From Sphingomonas profundi (GTDB taxonomy: Bacteria; Pseudomonadota; Alphaproteobacteria; Sphingomonadales; Sphingomonadaceae), in NCBI RefSeq assembly GCF_009739515.1, contig NZ_CP046535.1, positions 434,001-498,000 on the forward strand: a DNA stretch of 64,000 bases, given 5' to 3'. The notes under the pieces were generated by a model. The model was not told where the DNA came from and ran no database searches. It saw nothing but the letters and a program-made list of their open reading frames with translations. Below are positions 9,340 to 18,673 of this stretch, piece after piece. Positions within the stretch are counted from its first letter, which is position 1. Each line of letters opens with the position of its first letter. The position numbers and the translations under genes were made by a program.

Positions 9340-10533
9340 ATGAAACTAGCAGGTTTTGCGGTGGGATTGGCCATGCTGGCCAGCTCGTCGGGGCTCTGGG
9401 CGGAGCCGAGTGGCCGGCCGGCCGCCGAGATAGACTATTCCACCGCGCCGTTCCGCATGACCCGCGTGCTTGGCTGGGGCAGCCGGCCGGACTGGTCCGC
9501 CGATGGCCGCAAGCTGGCATTCACCGAGTCTGACGTGCGCGACACGCATGCGTATGAACTGGACCTCGCCACGCGCACCGTCCGGTGCCTGACCTGCCGG
9601 CTGGGCATGGCCGGCATGGTGACGCGGGTTTATTATCTGCCCGACGGCAGCTTCCTCCTGCTGGCGCCACGCAACATCGGCAGCGAGGATGTGAGCCGGA
9701 GGACGGACACCATCAGCGATGTCATGGATCAGGAACTTTACTGGATGTCGGCCCCCGGCGCACCGTTGCAGCCGCTGGGCGCACCCGCATTCGGAGAGAT
9801 CGCGATCTCCCGCGATGTCGCCAAAGACGGTTCGGTCAGGCTTGGCTGGGGCGAACTCCGCAAGGATCGATCGCTGCTGCATATCGCCACGCTGTCCCTT
9901 GCCAACGGCCGCGCATCGCTGAGCGATGGCAGGATCCTGTACGATTCCGCCAAGCGGCACGAGCCGGCCAGCGTGACGATGTCCGAGGCGTATGGCTTTG
10001 CGGACAACAACCGAGCGTTGACGTTCTACACCATCCTGGCGGACGGCAAGACGGTGAACGGGGAGATGTACCAGGTCGATATCGCCAGCGGCAAGCTCTC
10101 CAGCCTCTATGACGACCCGGCCCATTCCGAGACCCATCTGTTCCCCGACGAACGATATGGCCTGGAGGAAACCAACCGCTCCTCCGATCCGGCCGGCGCG
10201 TATCGCGGCGTGAGCAGCCACGATGCGGGCGTCCTGTCGTTCGTGGCGAAATATAGCGGCATGCGCCTGCCATCGCCGGCGGAGCTGGCCGACTATGCAC
10301 CGCACGGGATGCTGAAGGGCTTCGATCGCCCCTTCGACCTCTATGTCGTGCGACGCGACGGTGCGGCCCCGCCGCGCCGGCTGACGCGCTTCAGCGAGTT
10401 GGGGGTCAACACGCATCAGTCGGCCCCGGCGCCGGACGGTCGCCGGATCGCGTTCGCGGTCGATCTGCGGGGACAGAAGGCCCCGACCGTGCAGGAGGGC
10501 CTCTACATCGGCGAGTTCGGTCCCGCCAACTAG
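9340..10533 (+). CDS. Secreted PD40/WD40-like propeller protein, first paralogue
   Basis: 397 aa with a signal peptide (MKLAGFAVGLAMLASSSGLWA). PD40-type blades are seen: PDWSADGRKLAFTESDV, YYLPDGSFLLLAPRN and a last blade APDGRRIAFAVDL. Such TolB-like propellers bind ligands or act as lids of TonB-linked uptake or processing systems. The AAAGG at 9325-9330 is the likely ribosome site. It is paralogous to the two proteins encoded at 17546-19737: all three share the start of the propeller (GxRxxxSxDxRKxAF), an Arg-Val-x-Tyr-Leu blade, and the same overall length class. Molecular function unknown. Confidence 0.8.
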   Translation: MKLAGFAVGLAMLASSSGLWAEPSGRPAAEIDYSTAPFRMTRVLGWGSRPDWSADGRKLAFTESDVRDTHAYELDLATRTVRCLTCRLGMAGMVTRVYYLPDGSFLLLAPRNIGSEDVSRRTDTISDVMDQELYWMSAPGAPLQPLGAPAFGEIAISRDVAKDGSVRLGWGELRKDRSLLHIATLSLANGRASLSDGRILYDSAKRHEPASVTMSEAYGFADNNRALTFYTILADGKTVNGEMYQVDIASGKLSSLYDDPAHSETHLFPDERYGLEETNRSSDPAGAYRGVSSHDAGVLSFVAKYSGMRLPSPAELADYAPHGMLKGFDRPFDLYVVRRDGAAPPRRLTRFSELGVNTHQSAPAPDGRRIAFAVDLRGQKAPTVQEGLYIGEFGPAN

Positions 10534-10641
10534 GCGGGCACGGGCACGTTCAGGGCGGCCGCGGATCGATCGGGCGCGGCTCGTGCCATGGTCGCTCATC
10601 CGATCCGGCGGGAACCATGAATGGCGATACGGGAAGAAGCG

Positions 10642-11940
10642 ATGTCGACCGGTGCGCGTGTCGGCGGCGCGAAGCTTGCGGCCTTCAGCGTAACCGCCCT
10701 AGCCATCCAGGCCCTGGCCACGCTGCTGATCGTGTTCCTGCCCGAATTCTACGCCAATACCATAGGCTTGCCGGTGGGCGCCGTGGGTACGGCGTTTATG
10801 GCGGTGCGCGCGATCGATCTCGTGATCGATTTCGTGCTTGGTGGACTGATCGATGCCACGCACACGCCCTGGGGGCGGTTCCGACCGTGGCTGCTGGCGA
10901 GCGCGCCGGTGCTGGTCGTACCGATCTTGATGCTGTTCGGGGCCGAAAGGGGGGCCACTACGCTCTATCTGTGGGTCTGGTTGCTCGTCGTGTTCCTCGG
11001 TTTCTCCATGATCGTGCTGTCGCATCTCGCATGGACGGCGACATTGTCGAGCGATCCCGCCGGGCGAACGCGTGTCTTTGCCTGGTGGCAGGTCTTCGCC
11101 ACCGCCGGGCAATTCTCGATCCTGGCGTTGCTGCCGATCGTCGCGCGCCTGTATCCGGACGATCCGGGGGCGGGCGTCCGCGCGGCGGGCTGGGTCATGG
11201 CCGTGCTCATCCCGCTCGCCATCCTGCTGGCGATATCGACCGTCCCTGAGCGTGTGCTGCCCGCCAGGACACATGCCCGCACGAGCCCACGCGACTATAT
11301 CGCGATCTTCAGGCAGAATGCGGTGCTGCGGCTGGTTCTTGCCGATCTTGCGATCGCGATGTCCACAGGCATCGCCAACGCCGTCGCTCTCTTCTTCTAC
11401 ATGGGCCAGCTTGGTTTCGATCGTGCCGTGGCCAGCACGCTGATCCTGATTTCCTATGCTTTCGCCTTCATTGGTACGCCGTTGTTCGCCGCGCTTGCCG
11501 GCAGGGTGGGCAAGCCGAGGGCGCTCATGATCGGCGCGCTCGCCCAGGCGGCGTTTCAGATCATGGTCGCCTTGCAGCCGGCGAACACCTTCGCGCTGAC
11601 CGCGGCGACCGTCGCGGCGCTCGGCCTATGCATCCCTATTGCCTGGTTCCTGCCGCGCGCCATGATGGCCGACGTCGCCGACGCGACCCGCGCGAGCACC
11701 GGCGTCGATCGCTCCGGACTGCTGTACGCATCGCTGAACGGTTCGATGAAGCTGGCGCTGGGCCTGGCCGTCGGGCTGGCGTTCCTGCTGCTGGAATGGA
11801 CGGGGTTCAATCCCGCGAACGCCGCGGATCCGGCTTATTCCCTGCTGCTGCGCCTTCTTGTCGGCGGGATTCCGGCCCTTCTGTCTCTGGCCGTGGCATT
11901 GTGCATGTACCGTTATCCGGATACCCGGACCGCCGGGTAA
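10642..11940 (+). CDS. GPH-type major facilitator transporter (glycoside-pentoside-hexuronide family)
   Basis: About 432 aa, 12 predicted membrane segments. The signature D-x3-G-x2-I-D-x-T-x-T-x-W-G-R-F-R-P-W is complete (VLGGLIDATHTPWGRFRPW around residue 70-90) and identifies the sodium/proton-coupled sugar cation symporter family. ATG at 10642 was chosen because GGGAAG lies six bases upstream; an ATG at 10621 is in frame. The convergent GntR gene lies just downstream, and the ribokinase and rpiB-like genes follow, so the cargo is most simply a pentose, pentitol or glycoside delivered to those enzymes (inference). Confidence 0.88.
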   Translation: MSTGARVGGAKLAAFSVTALAIQALATLLIVFLPEFYANTIGLPVGAVGTAFMAVRAIDLVIDFVLGGLIDATHTPWGRFRPWLLASAPVLVVPILMLFGAERGATTLYLWVWLLVVFLGFSMIVLSHLAWTATLSSDPAGRTRVFAWWQVFATAGQFSILALLPIVARLYPDDPGAGVRAAGWVMAVLIPLAILLAISTVPERVLPARTHARTSPRDYIAIFRQNAVLRLVLADLAIAMSTGIANAVALFFYMGQLGFDRAVASTLILISYAFAFIGTPLFAALAGRVGKPRALMIGALAQAAFQIMVALQPANTFALTAATVAALGLCIPIAWFLPRAMMADVADATRASTGVDRSGLLYASLNGSMKLALGLAVGLAFLLLEWTGFNPANAADPAYSLLLRLLVGGIPALLSLAVALCMYRYPDTRTAG

Positions 11941-11964
11941 GCGCGCAGCGGCCTTATGGCACGG

Positions 11965-12726
11965 TCAGCGATCGACGCCGGTAAAGGCATCGGCGGCGGT
12001 CTCGTTCTGGTTCAGATCAGCGCCGATCTCGAAGTGCAGCGCCAGGAGCCGCTCGCTTTCGTCCGCATCGCGGTTCAGCACGGCGCGCAGGACCTGTTCG
12101 TGGTGATCGATCAGGAAGCGCCGCCGCTCCGGCGTGAGGATATTGCGCTCTCGGCGCGCGACATGCGAGGTCATCAGCAGGTCCGAGACGATGGAATAGA
12201 TCCGGACAAGCGCCGGTGAGTGCGATGCCTGCACCAGCATCGCGTGGAAATGATAATCGGCATGGCCGCCGGCGACCGGATCCTCGATGGTCGCGACGAT
12301 CCGATGAAACGCTTCGGCGATGTTCTGCAGATCGTGCGCGCGCGCCCGCGTGCAGGCGAGGCGGATGGCTTGCCGCTCGATCGCGATGCGCACCTCCAGA
12401 ATATCGCCGGTGACGTCCGTCTGCTGCGCCAGCGCGAAGGTGAAGAAGTCGCCAAGACTGGCGATGTCCGGCGCGCGGACGAAGGTGCCATGGCCGTGGC
12501 GGATCTCCAGCAGGCCGATCATCGCGAGGGAGCGAAGCGCTTCCCGCACGATCGGGCGACTGACGCTCAGTTGCAGCGCCAGTTCGCGTTCGGGCAGCAG
12601 CCGATCGCCAACCTTGAGCGAACCCGCCATCAACTGCTCGCCGAGCAGCGAGACGACACGCTGATAACCGCTTGGTGTATCCCGACGGGCGACATCCGGG
12701 ATGGTCGAGGTGGGCGCGGCTGGCAT
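11965..12726 (-). CDS. GntR-family regulator, FadR subfamily
   Basis: 253 aa. Winged helix N terminus (GDRLLPERELALQLSVSRPIVREALRSL is the expected HTH region, residues about 40-75, followed by the wing RHGHGTFVR) and an all-helical FCD ligand domain with the metal-binding pattern D-x3-H (ADYHFH) and later H residues (DHHEQVL). The start at 12726 has GGAG seven bases upstream. It is the last gene of a minus-strand run rpiB-like, ribokinase, regulator. A FadR-type operator sequence sits upstream of that run at 14278-14288, so autoregulation with its operon is likely. Confidence 0.9.
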   Translation of the reverse strand: MPAAPTSTIPDVARRDTPSGYQRVVSLLGEQLMAGSLKVGDRLLPERELALQLSVSRPIVREALRSLAMIGLLEIRHGHGTFVRAPDIASLGDFFTFALAQQTDVTGDILEVRIAIERQAIRLACTRARAHDLQNIAEAFHRIVATIEDPVAGGHADYHFHAMLVQASHSPALVRIYSIVSDLLMTSHVARRERNILTPERRRFLIDHHEQVLRAVLNRDADESERLLALHFEIGADLNQNETAADAFTGVDR

Positions 12727-12760
12727 GGCTCAACTCCGGGAGGACCGTAAGTCGACCATG

Positions 12761-13699
12761 CTAACGGGGTGACGCGATAAACCGCAAGACGCGGGATCGA
12801 TCGGGGATCGACGCCGCGCCGCCGCGCTGCCCCACCGACAACGCCGCCGCGGCGCTCGCATCACGCGCGGCTTCGCCGATATCGAGGCGGCGCGCCAGCC
12901 CGGCTCCCAGAAAGCCGCAGAAGCAATCGCCGGCACCGGTGGTGTCCACCACATCCACGGCGAAAGCGGGCACATGCTCCGTCGCGTCATCCCGGTACAG
13001 CATCGATCCCGCGCCGCCCATCGTCACGATCAGGACCTGATCCTGCCGCAACGCAAGGGCATCGATCGCCCCGGCGAGATCTCGCGCGGACATGGCCTGA
13101 TCGCGCGGGCCAGTCGATCGGGTGAAGAACTCCAGCTCCGTTTCGTTCACCACGATCACGTCCGCCAGCGGCATGAGCGCACGCCCCGCCTCATGCGCGG
13201 GCGCCGGATTGAAGATGCTGGTAGCGCCCACCGCCCGCGCCTTCAGCAGGAAGGCCGCCACGGATGCGGCGGGCGTCTCCAGCTGCGTCAGGGCCACGTC
13301 GCCGGGACGGATCGCGCAAGCTTCGGCCATCGCGGCATCGGTCTTGGCATTCGCGCCGGCGATGACGACGATCTGGTTCTCCCCGCGCGCGGTGACGACG
13401 AATGCCTGGCCGGTCGGGCTGGTCGCCACGCGGGCGACATTCCGGATGTCGACGGCATGATCGGCCAGCATCGCCAGCATCGCGTCCCCCGCAGGATCGT
13501 CTCCCACGGTCGCGATCAGGAGAGAAGGCACGCCGGCGCGCGCCGACGCGACAGCCTGGTTCGCACCCTTTCCGCCTAGCTGTTCGTCCAGCAAATGCGC
13601 TGCCACGGTCTCGCCGGCCCGGGGCAGTCGCTCTGCCGCCATGAGCAGGTCGCGGTTGACGCTGCCCAGCACGAAGACGGAGGCGGTGGCGGGAGCCAT
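12761..13699 (-). CDS. Ribokinase-like PfkB-family sugar kinase
   Basis: About 312 aa cytosolic kinase. N terminus FVLGSVNRDLLM, first PfkB signature GGKGANQAVASARAG, N-A/P-x-D-type mid-region NPAPAHEAG, and second signature DTTGAGDCFCGFLGAGLA with the catalytic Asp in GAGD. These match ribokinase closely. The frame is open upstream to 13867, but the extra part is Ser/Arg-rich and overlaps nothing recognisable; ATG 13699 gives the standard length. It lies 40 bp after the rpiB-like gene. Expected role is phosphorylation of ribose or a related sugar or deoxysugar before isomerisation. Confidence 0.88.
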   Translation of the reverse strand: MAPATASVFVLGSVNRDLLMAAERLPRAGETVAAHLLDEQLGGKGANQAVASARAGVPSLLIATVGDDPAGDAMLAMLADHAVDIRNVARVATSPTGQAFVVTARGENQIVVIAGANAKTDAAMAEACAIRPGDVALTQLETPAASVAAFLLKARAVGATSIFNPAPAHEAGRALMPLADVIVVNETELEFFTRSTGPRDQAMSARDLAGAIDALALRQDQVLIVTMGGAGSMLYRDDATEHVPAFAVDVVDTTGAGDCFCGFLGAGLARRLDIGEAARDASAAAALSVGQRGGAASIPDRSRVLRFIASPR

Positions 13700-13739
13700 C
13701 AGCCGCGCCGCGGACGCGAACGATCCGGTGCCGCGCGCG

Positions 13740-14237
13740 TCATTGCCGCTGTTCCAGCTGCGCGATCTTGGCGACCCGGCGGCGGAATTGCTCGTCGTCG
13801 CTGAACCGCGCCGCGAGGAAGTGGCGGATGATGTCCAGGGCGATCTGCGGCCCCGTGATCCAGGCACCGATGCACAGCACGTTCACATCATCATGCTCGA
13901 CCGCCTGCCGGGCGACATAGGTATCGTGCGCCACGGCCGCGCGGATGCCGTGGATCTTGTTCGCCGCTATGCACGCGCCGGCACCCGTGCCGCAGAGGAG
14001 CACCACTCGCTCCGCCACGCCATCGAGGATCACCTGCACGGCGCCCCGCGTAATATCCGGGAAGTCGACCGGATCGGCCGAACGCGCGCCGACATCCACA
14101 AGCCTGTCGCAGTGTCGCTCCAGCAGGGCGATCACCGGCCCGCGCAGGCCGAAACCGGCATGGTCGTTGGCGAAGCCGATGACCGAGCGTCGCGGGACGA
14201 GGCGATCGTCGGGATTGAGCGTCTCGTCGTCGATCAT
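13740..14237 (-). CDS. RpiB/LacAB-family sugar-phosphate isomerase
   Basis: About 165 aa. The family pattern is clear: FANDHAGFGLRGPVIALL at the N terminus (normally D-H-x-G-x-x-LK), VDFPDITRGAVQ, the LLCGTGAGACIAANKIHGIRAA loop that carries the Cys base (CGTG), and NVLCIGAWITG. It interconverts aldose and ketose phosphates such as ribose-5-P/ribulose-5-P or tetrose phosphates. Start at 14237 has a GGAG just upstream; the longer frame to 14402 is not conserved-looking. First gene of the rpiB-like / ribokinase / GntR unit, divergent from the TonB receptor. Confidence 0.87.
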   Translation of the reverse strand: MIDDETLNPDDRLVPRRSVIGFANDHAGFGLRGPVIALLERHCDRLVDVGARSADPVDFPDITRGAVQVILDGVAERVVLLCGTGAGACIAANKIHGIRAAVAHDTYVARQAVEHDDVNVLCIGAWITGPQIALDIIRHFLAARFSDDEQFRRRVAKIAQLEQRQ

Positions 14238-14621
14238 ACCACTCCGTAAAAAGATAGTCGCTGAATAGATAACACCGTGGTATGACCAATATTGTACGCG
14301 CGCAAGTGTGCGGCGGAGGAAAAGCATGAGAGGGAACCGACAGGGCGGCATTCCGATCGCTGCGCAGGCGGACGCCCATCGTGCGGCGGTACGGTGCGAC
14401 ACGGCGCTGCCTCAACACGATCGAGGCGAGGTGCCTGAGCCGGCTTACGGATTCGGCGTGGTATCCGCCTGTCGATCAACAGGTTGCGCGATGGTGGTGT
14501 CCACATCGTGAAACACCGGAGCGGGCAGCTTGTTTCCGGGGTCGCGTCGTTCGATCCGACAGCATCACGGCGCGATCGGGCGCCCAACGCAGCATGACGA
14601 ATTGGTTGGGGAGGTAATATA
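14238..14621. other. Divergent control region between rpiB-like and TonB-receptor genes
   Basis: This 384-bp stretch holds no credible gene. Its left 60 bp is noticeably AT-richer than the surroundings and contains a perfect 9-bp inverted repeat (TCATACCAC at 14234-14242 and GTGGTATGA at 14277-14285), the right arm being part of the FadR-type site listed separately. The receptor's ribosome site GGGGAGG is at 14608-14614. I could not assign -10/-35 boxes with confidence. Confidence 0.6.
14278..14288. promoter_or_regulatory. Putative FadR/GntR operator TGGTATGACCA
   Basis: The sequence matches the TGGT-N3-ACCA consensus of FadR-subfamily GntR regulators exactly. It lies 41 bp upstream of the rpiB-like start and upstream of the TonB receptor; a degenerate second copy (TGGTATGATCG read on the minus strand, 14231-14241) covers the rpiB-like start codon. 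The GntR regulator encoded at 11965-12726 is the obvious candidate to bind here and control both directions. Confidence 0.6.
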
Positions 14622-17546
14622 ATGAAAACTCGTCTTCTGGGGATGCTTGCCAGCGCAAGCGTCGTCGCCCTGACTTGTCCGGCGGTCGCGCAGACGACCG
14701 GCGCATCCGGTCAGGACACCGTCGCCGCGCCGACCGATCAGCTTGTCGACGAGGCGGCGGAAACCGACTCGTCCGTTCCGCGCACCGATATCGTCGTCAC
14801 CGGATCGCGCATCGTGCGCGACGGGACGCAGTCGCCGACTCCCCTCACGGTGGTGAGCACGGCCAATCTCTCATCGAAGGCACCCGGCAGCATCGCCGAT
14901 GGCCTCAACCAGCTCCCCGTCTTCCAGGGCTCGATCAACGCGGCGCAAACCCAGGTGACGCAGGCGAACCGCGTGCGCTCCGGCAATTACCTCAACCTGC
15001 GCAATCTCGGGCCGCAGCGCCTGCTCGTCCTGCAGGACGGCTATCGCCTGCCGCCCAGCGGCAACAATGGCGGCGTCGACACGAACATCATTCCCCAGCT
15101 GCTGGTTGAGCGCGTCGAGGTCGTCACCGGCGGCGCCTCGGCCGTCTATGGCTCGGACGCCGTGTCGGGCGTCGTCAATTATATCATCGACAAGAAGTTC
15201 AAGGGTCTGAAGACGCTCAGCCAGGCCGGCGTCTCCACCTATGGCGACACATTCTCCTATCGTATCGGCGCCGCCGGCGGCCTGTCCTTGCTGGACGACC
15301 GACTGACGCTGCAGGCGAGCGGCGAATATTACGTGAACGAGGGAATCACCGCGCGCGGCTCGCGGCCGGGCGGCAGGGACAATTGGATCAGCGGCGCCGT
15401 GGATCCCACGTTGCGCGCAGGTACGCTCGGTTCCGCCGCCAACCCGTTTCTCGATTACCGCAACGTGCATTATAACGACGTCTCCCAGGGTGGCTATATT
15501 CTGAACACGCTGGCCAACCCGGCCGGCTTGCGTGGCCTTCAGTTCCTGCCGAACGGTTCGCTCGGGCCGTTCAATCCCGGCACGGCGATCGGCCGCGCTG
15601 GCGTGGCGGCCAATGGTGACGGCGTCGATCTCTCGTCTCGCGGCACGCTGGTGCCGCGCACGACGACCAAGCAGTTTTTCGGTCGCGCCGGCTATGATTT
15701 TGGCGGCGGCATCGAGGGCTTCGTGCAGGCGAGCTACAACACCGCCACCAGCAGCGACGACAACCTGCCGCAGGGGAAGATCCCCGGCTACACCGTGTTC
15801 AACAACAACGTCTATCTGCGCCAGCAGCTGACGCCGGCGCAGCTTGCGGCGCTCGGCACGTCCAACCTGACGGTGAAGCGGACCTTCTACGACTGGGCGG
15901 TGCCGAACGGCCGCGACGGACTGATCCCGAGCAATCAGGACATGGAGTCGCTTACCGTGATGGCCGGCCTGAAAGGCGACCTGTTCGCCGGCTGGAAGTG
16001 GGACGCCATCTTCACGCATGGACGTACCGAGTTCCGCAGCGTCGCGATCGAGGGCCGTAACGACCGCTTCTTCGCCGCGGCGGACGCGGTGGCGGGGCCG
16101 AACGGGCAGCCGGTCTGCCGCGTCTCGCTCTCCGCCACGAACGCGTTCCCGGGGTGTATCCCGCTCAACACGCTCGGCTTCGGTCGCGCCGATCCGGCGG
16201 CGGTGGCGTGGGTACTCGACGAGAGCCGCTGGCGCGCGGTGAACACGATGGATCTCGGCGGCGTGAACGTTCAGGGCACCTTGTTCGATCTTGGCGCCGG
16301 CCCGGTCTCGCTGGCCGTCGGCGGCGAGATACGCAGGCAGAAGCTGAGGCAGACCTCGAACAGCGATCCCGCGGTGCCGGTGAACTATACCGCGCTCGGC
16401 ATTCGCGGCGGCTCGGGAGGCGTGTTCTTCAACACCAACGTCGGCCAGGCGCGCGGCAGGTACACCATCAAGGAAGTCTACGCCGAAACCGTCGTACCGC
16501 TGATCAAGGACGCGTCGTTCACCAAGTCGCTCGAACTGAACGGCGCCTTCCGGTACACGGATTATTCCACCAGCGGCGGGGTGGAGACCTACAAGATCGG
16601 CGCGACCTGGGAGCCGATCACGGACATCCGTCTGCGCGGCACCTACTCTCGCGACATCCGTGCGCCCTCGCTGTTCGAGCTGTTCGGCGGCCAGACGATC
16701 GTACAGGGCCAGATCGTCAACCCGGCGAACAACACGGCGGTCATCGTCGGGACGCGAAGCGGCGGCAACCCTTCGTTGACGCCGGAGAAGGGCACGACCT
16801 ACACGCTCGGCGCGGTGCTGACGCCGACCTTCCTGCCCGGCGCATACGCCTCGGTCGACTATTTCAACATCAAGATCGACGATGCGATCACCACCCCGGG
16901 GGTGGCGCAGACGATCGTCCAGCGCTGCTTCGAGAATCCGGCCAGCCCATTCTGCGCACTCATCGATCGGGACGGCGCCGGCAACCCGACCGAGGTGCGG
17001 ATCGTCAACCAGAACATCGCGTCGCTGACCACCAAGGGCGTGGATTTCGAGGTGGGCTATCGCGGCGAGGTGTTCGGCGGCACGCTCGGCACCCGTGTGC
17101 TGGGCACGCGCCTTATCGGGTACACCCGTCGCGAGTCCTCCGTAGCCGCTCCGATTGAATATAGCGGATCGGCCGATATCCCCGGCTTTCTTTCCTCTAC
17201 CTATCCGCTGCCCAAGTGGCGCGGTAATCTGGAGGTGAACTACTCCGTTAACGGAACCACTATCGGTGTTCAGGAGCGCATGATCGGCAGTTACAAGAAG
17301 TCTTTCCTGCAAGCAAACTCAGATAATACGGTCCCGACCGTATTCTATACAGACCTCAACCTGAATCAGGACGTGCCGGCGATGGGCGGCAACGCACAGT
17401 TCTTTCTTACGGTAAACAATCTGTTCAACAGAAAAGGACCGTTCTTCGTGACCGACCAGAATCCGGGGACACAGTTGCCGACAGCGCGGGCCGTCTACGA
17501 CATCATCGGCCGCTACTTCACCGTCGGCCTGCGGACGAAGTTCTGA
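14622..17546 (+). CDS. TonB-dependent outer-membrane receptor
   Basis: 974 aa. Signal peptide cleaved near PAVAQ (residue 24), then a TonB-box-like DIVVTGSRI (about 55-63), plug domain with LRNLGPQRLLVLQDGYRLP, VERVEVVTGGASAVYGSDAVSGVVNYI, and a 22-strand barrel ending in the aromatic YFTVGLRTKF. Typical sphingomonad receptor that captures oligosaccharides, glycosides or metal chelates, energised by TonB-ExbBD. A strong ribosome site precedes it, and its stop overlaps the next start by one base, coupling it to two PD40 propeller proteins. The cargo is not readable from sequence; the sugar kinase/isomerase genes next door suggest a saccharide. Confidence 0.93.
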   Translation: MKTRLLGMLASASVVALTCPAVAQTTGASGQDTVAAPTDQLVDEAAETDSSVPRTDIVVTGSRIVRDGTQSPTPLTVVSTANLSSKAPGSIADGLNQLPVFQGSINAAQTQVTQANRVRSGNYLNLRNLGPQRLLVLQDGYRLPPSGNNGGVDTNIIPQLLVERVEVVTGGASAVYGSDAVSGVVNYIIDKKFKGLKTLSQAGVSTYGDTFSYRIGAAGGLSLLDDRLTLQASGEYYVNEGITARGSRPGGRDNWISGAVDPTLRAGTLGSAANPFLDYRNVHYNDVSQGGYILNTLANPAGLRGLQFLPNGSLGPFNPGTAIGRAGVAANGDGVDLSSRGTLVPRTTTKQFFGRAGYDFGGGIEGFVQASYNTATSSDDNLPQGKIPGYTVFNNNVYLRQQLTPAQLAALGTSNLTVKRTFYDWAVPNGRDGLIPSNQDMESLTVMAGLKGDLFAGWKWDAIFTHGRTEFRSVAIEGRNDRFFAAADAVAGPNGQPVCRVSLSATNAFPGCIPLNTLGFGRADPAAVAWVLDESRWRAVNTMDLGGVNVQGTLFDLGAGPVSLAVGGEIRRQKLRQTSNSDPAVPVNYTALGIRGGSGGVFFNTNVGQARGRYTIKEVYAETVVPLIKDASFTKSLELNGAFRYTDYSTSGGVETYKIGATWEPITDIRLRGTYSRDIRAPSLFELFGGQTIVQGQIVNPANNTAVIVGTRSGGNPSLTPEKGTTYTLGAVLTPTFLPGAYASVDYFNIKIDDAITTPGVAQTIVQRCFENPASPFCALIDRDGAGNPTEVRIVNQNIASLTTKGVDFEVGYRGEVFGGTLGTRVLGTRLIGYTRRESSVAAPIEYSGSADIPGFLSSTYPLPKWRGNLEVNYSVNGTTIGVQERMIGSYKKSFLQANSDNTVPTVFYTDLNLNQDVPAMGGNAQFFLTVNNLFNRKGPFFVTDQNPGTQLPTARAVYDIIGRYFTVGLRTKF

Positions 17547-18673
17547 TGGGTGCCCGCGACTTCGCTCGTTCCGTCGGGTCAGTGCTAAAAGGCGCGTCCC
17601 TCGCCGCGATCCTTGCGCTGGCGTTCCCTTTGGGCGGGGCCGGCGCGGCGCCGCCCGCCGGGATAGACTTCACCGCCACCAGGCCGGGCGACCCGTTGCG
17701 CAACCTGCCGCCGGGTGCGCGTTTCATCAGCAGCTTCGGCGAGCGCGCGGCCTTCTCTCCCGACGGCAAGAAGATCGCCTTCATCGGCAAGAGCTATGGC
17801 GACGCGTTCGAGTATGACATCGCCACGGGCAAGACGCGCAACCTGACGGTGCACGCCGCCAATGCCGGCTTCCTGCGGGTGCAATATCTCAACGACGGCA
17901 ATCTGTTGCTGCTCGGCCCGCGCCGGATCGATCCAGATCGCATGGCGATGCGCATCGGCCAGATCGAGCTGTGGTACATGGACAAGGCGCCCGGTAGCGC
18001 GCTTCAGCCGCTGAACGAGATCGTTTCCGAAGGGATCGCGCTCTCGCGCATGTCGAACAAGGTCGGCTGGGCGGTGCTGGAGCCGAAGCGCTCGACCGCA
18101 GACCAGAAGGTGGACGAATATACCGCCCTGCGCGTGGGCGATGTCGTCGTGCGCGAAGGCACGGCGCGGCTGGAAAACGTGAGGGAGATCGGGCGCCGCC
18201 CCACCAGCCAGTGCGTGCAGGAGGCACAGGACTTCCGCGACCGGGATCGCGAACTCACCATCTCCTGCTACGATGTCGGCGGCAAGCGCTTGTCGCTCGG
18301 CAAGTTCGTGTCGATCCTGCACAGCACGATCGAAGGTGTCCGGCTGAGCGACGGCAAATACATCACCTATCATGATGTGCGCGACGGTTCGTTCACCGAG
18401 GTCGAGGGCATCCATCCTTCCGGTGCTTGGACGATGGTAGAATGCGGCCCCGGGGAAGGTGAGGGGCTGGACCTCTGCCGACTGGATCTCGTGCCGAACG
18501 GGCGCTTGACCCGCCTCACCCATTTTCTCGATTACGGCAAGCATCGTGTGTCCAACCCCGTCGTCAGCCCGGACGGCGGATCGATCGCCTTCCAGTTTGG
18601 TCGCGCCGGGGATGAAGCGGGCGTTGGGATGGGTATTCTGCTGATGCCGATGCCGGCGGAGGCGGGCAAGTGA
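17546..18673 (+). CDS. Secreted PD40/WD40-like propeller protein, second paralogue
   Basis: 375 aa starting at an ATG that overlaps the receptor stop (TGATG), indicating translational coupling. Signal-like hydrophobic N terminus ends near GGAGAAPP. Blades include ERAAFSPDGKKIAFIGKSYGDAFEYDI, RVQYLNDGNLLLLGPRR and a final VVSPDGGSIAFQFGRAG. Cys residues in pairs (TSQCVQEAQ, TISCYD, VECGPG, LDLCRL) suggest disulfides in the periplasm. About as similar to the next gene's product as a local duplication would give. Likely a ligand-binding or enzyme partner of the receptor; function unknown. Confidence 0.8.
   Translation: MGARDFARSVGSVLKGASLAAILALAFPLGGAGAAPPAGIDFTATRPGDPLRNLPPGARFISSFGERAAFSPDGKKIAFIGKSYGDAFEYDIATGKTRNLTVHAANAGFLRVQYLNDGNLLLLGPRRIDPDRMAMRIGQIELWYMDKAPGSALQPLNEIVSEGIALSRMSNKVGWAVLEPKRSTADQKVDEYTALRVGDVVVREGTARLENVREIGRRPTSQCVQEAQDFRDRDRELTISCYDVGGKRLSLGKFVSILHSTIEGVRLSDGKYITYHDVRDGSFTEVEGIHPSGAWTMVECGPGEGEGLDLCRLDLVPNGRLTRLTHFLDYGKHRVSNPVVSPDGGSIAFQFGRAGDEAGVGMGILLMPMPAEAGK

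Noticed and set aside
14871-17312. 813-codon open frame on the minus strand
   Set aside because: It is antisense to the TonB receptor, has no ribosome site or domain, and such long frames are expected in high-GC DNA.
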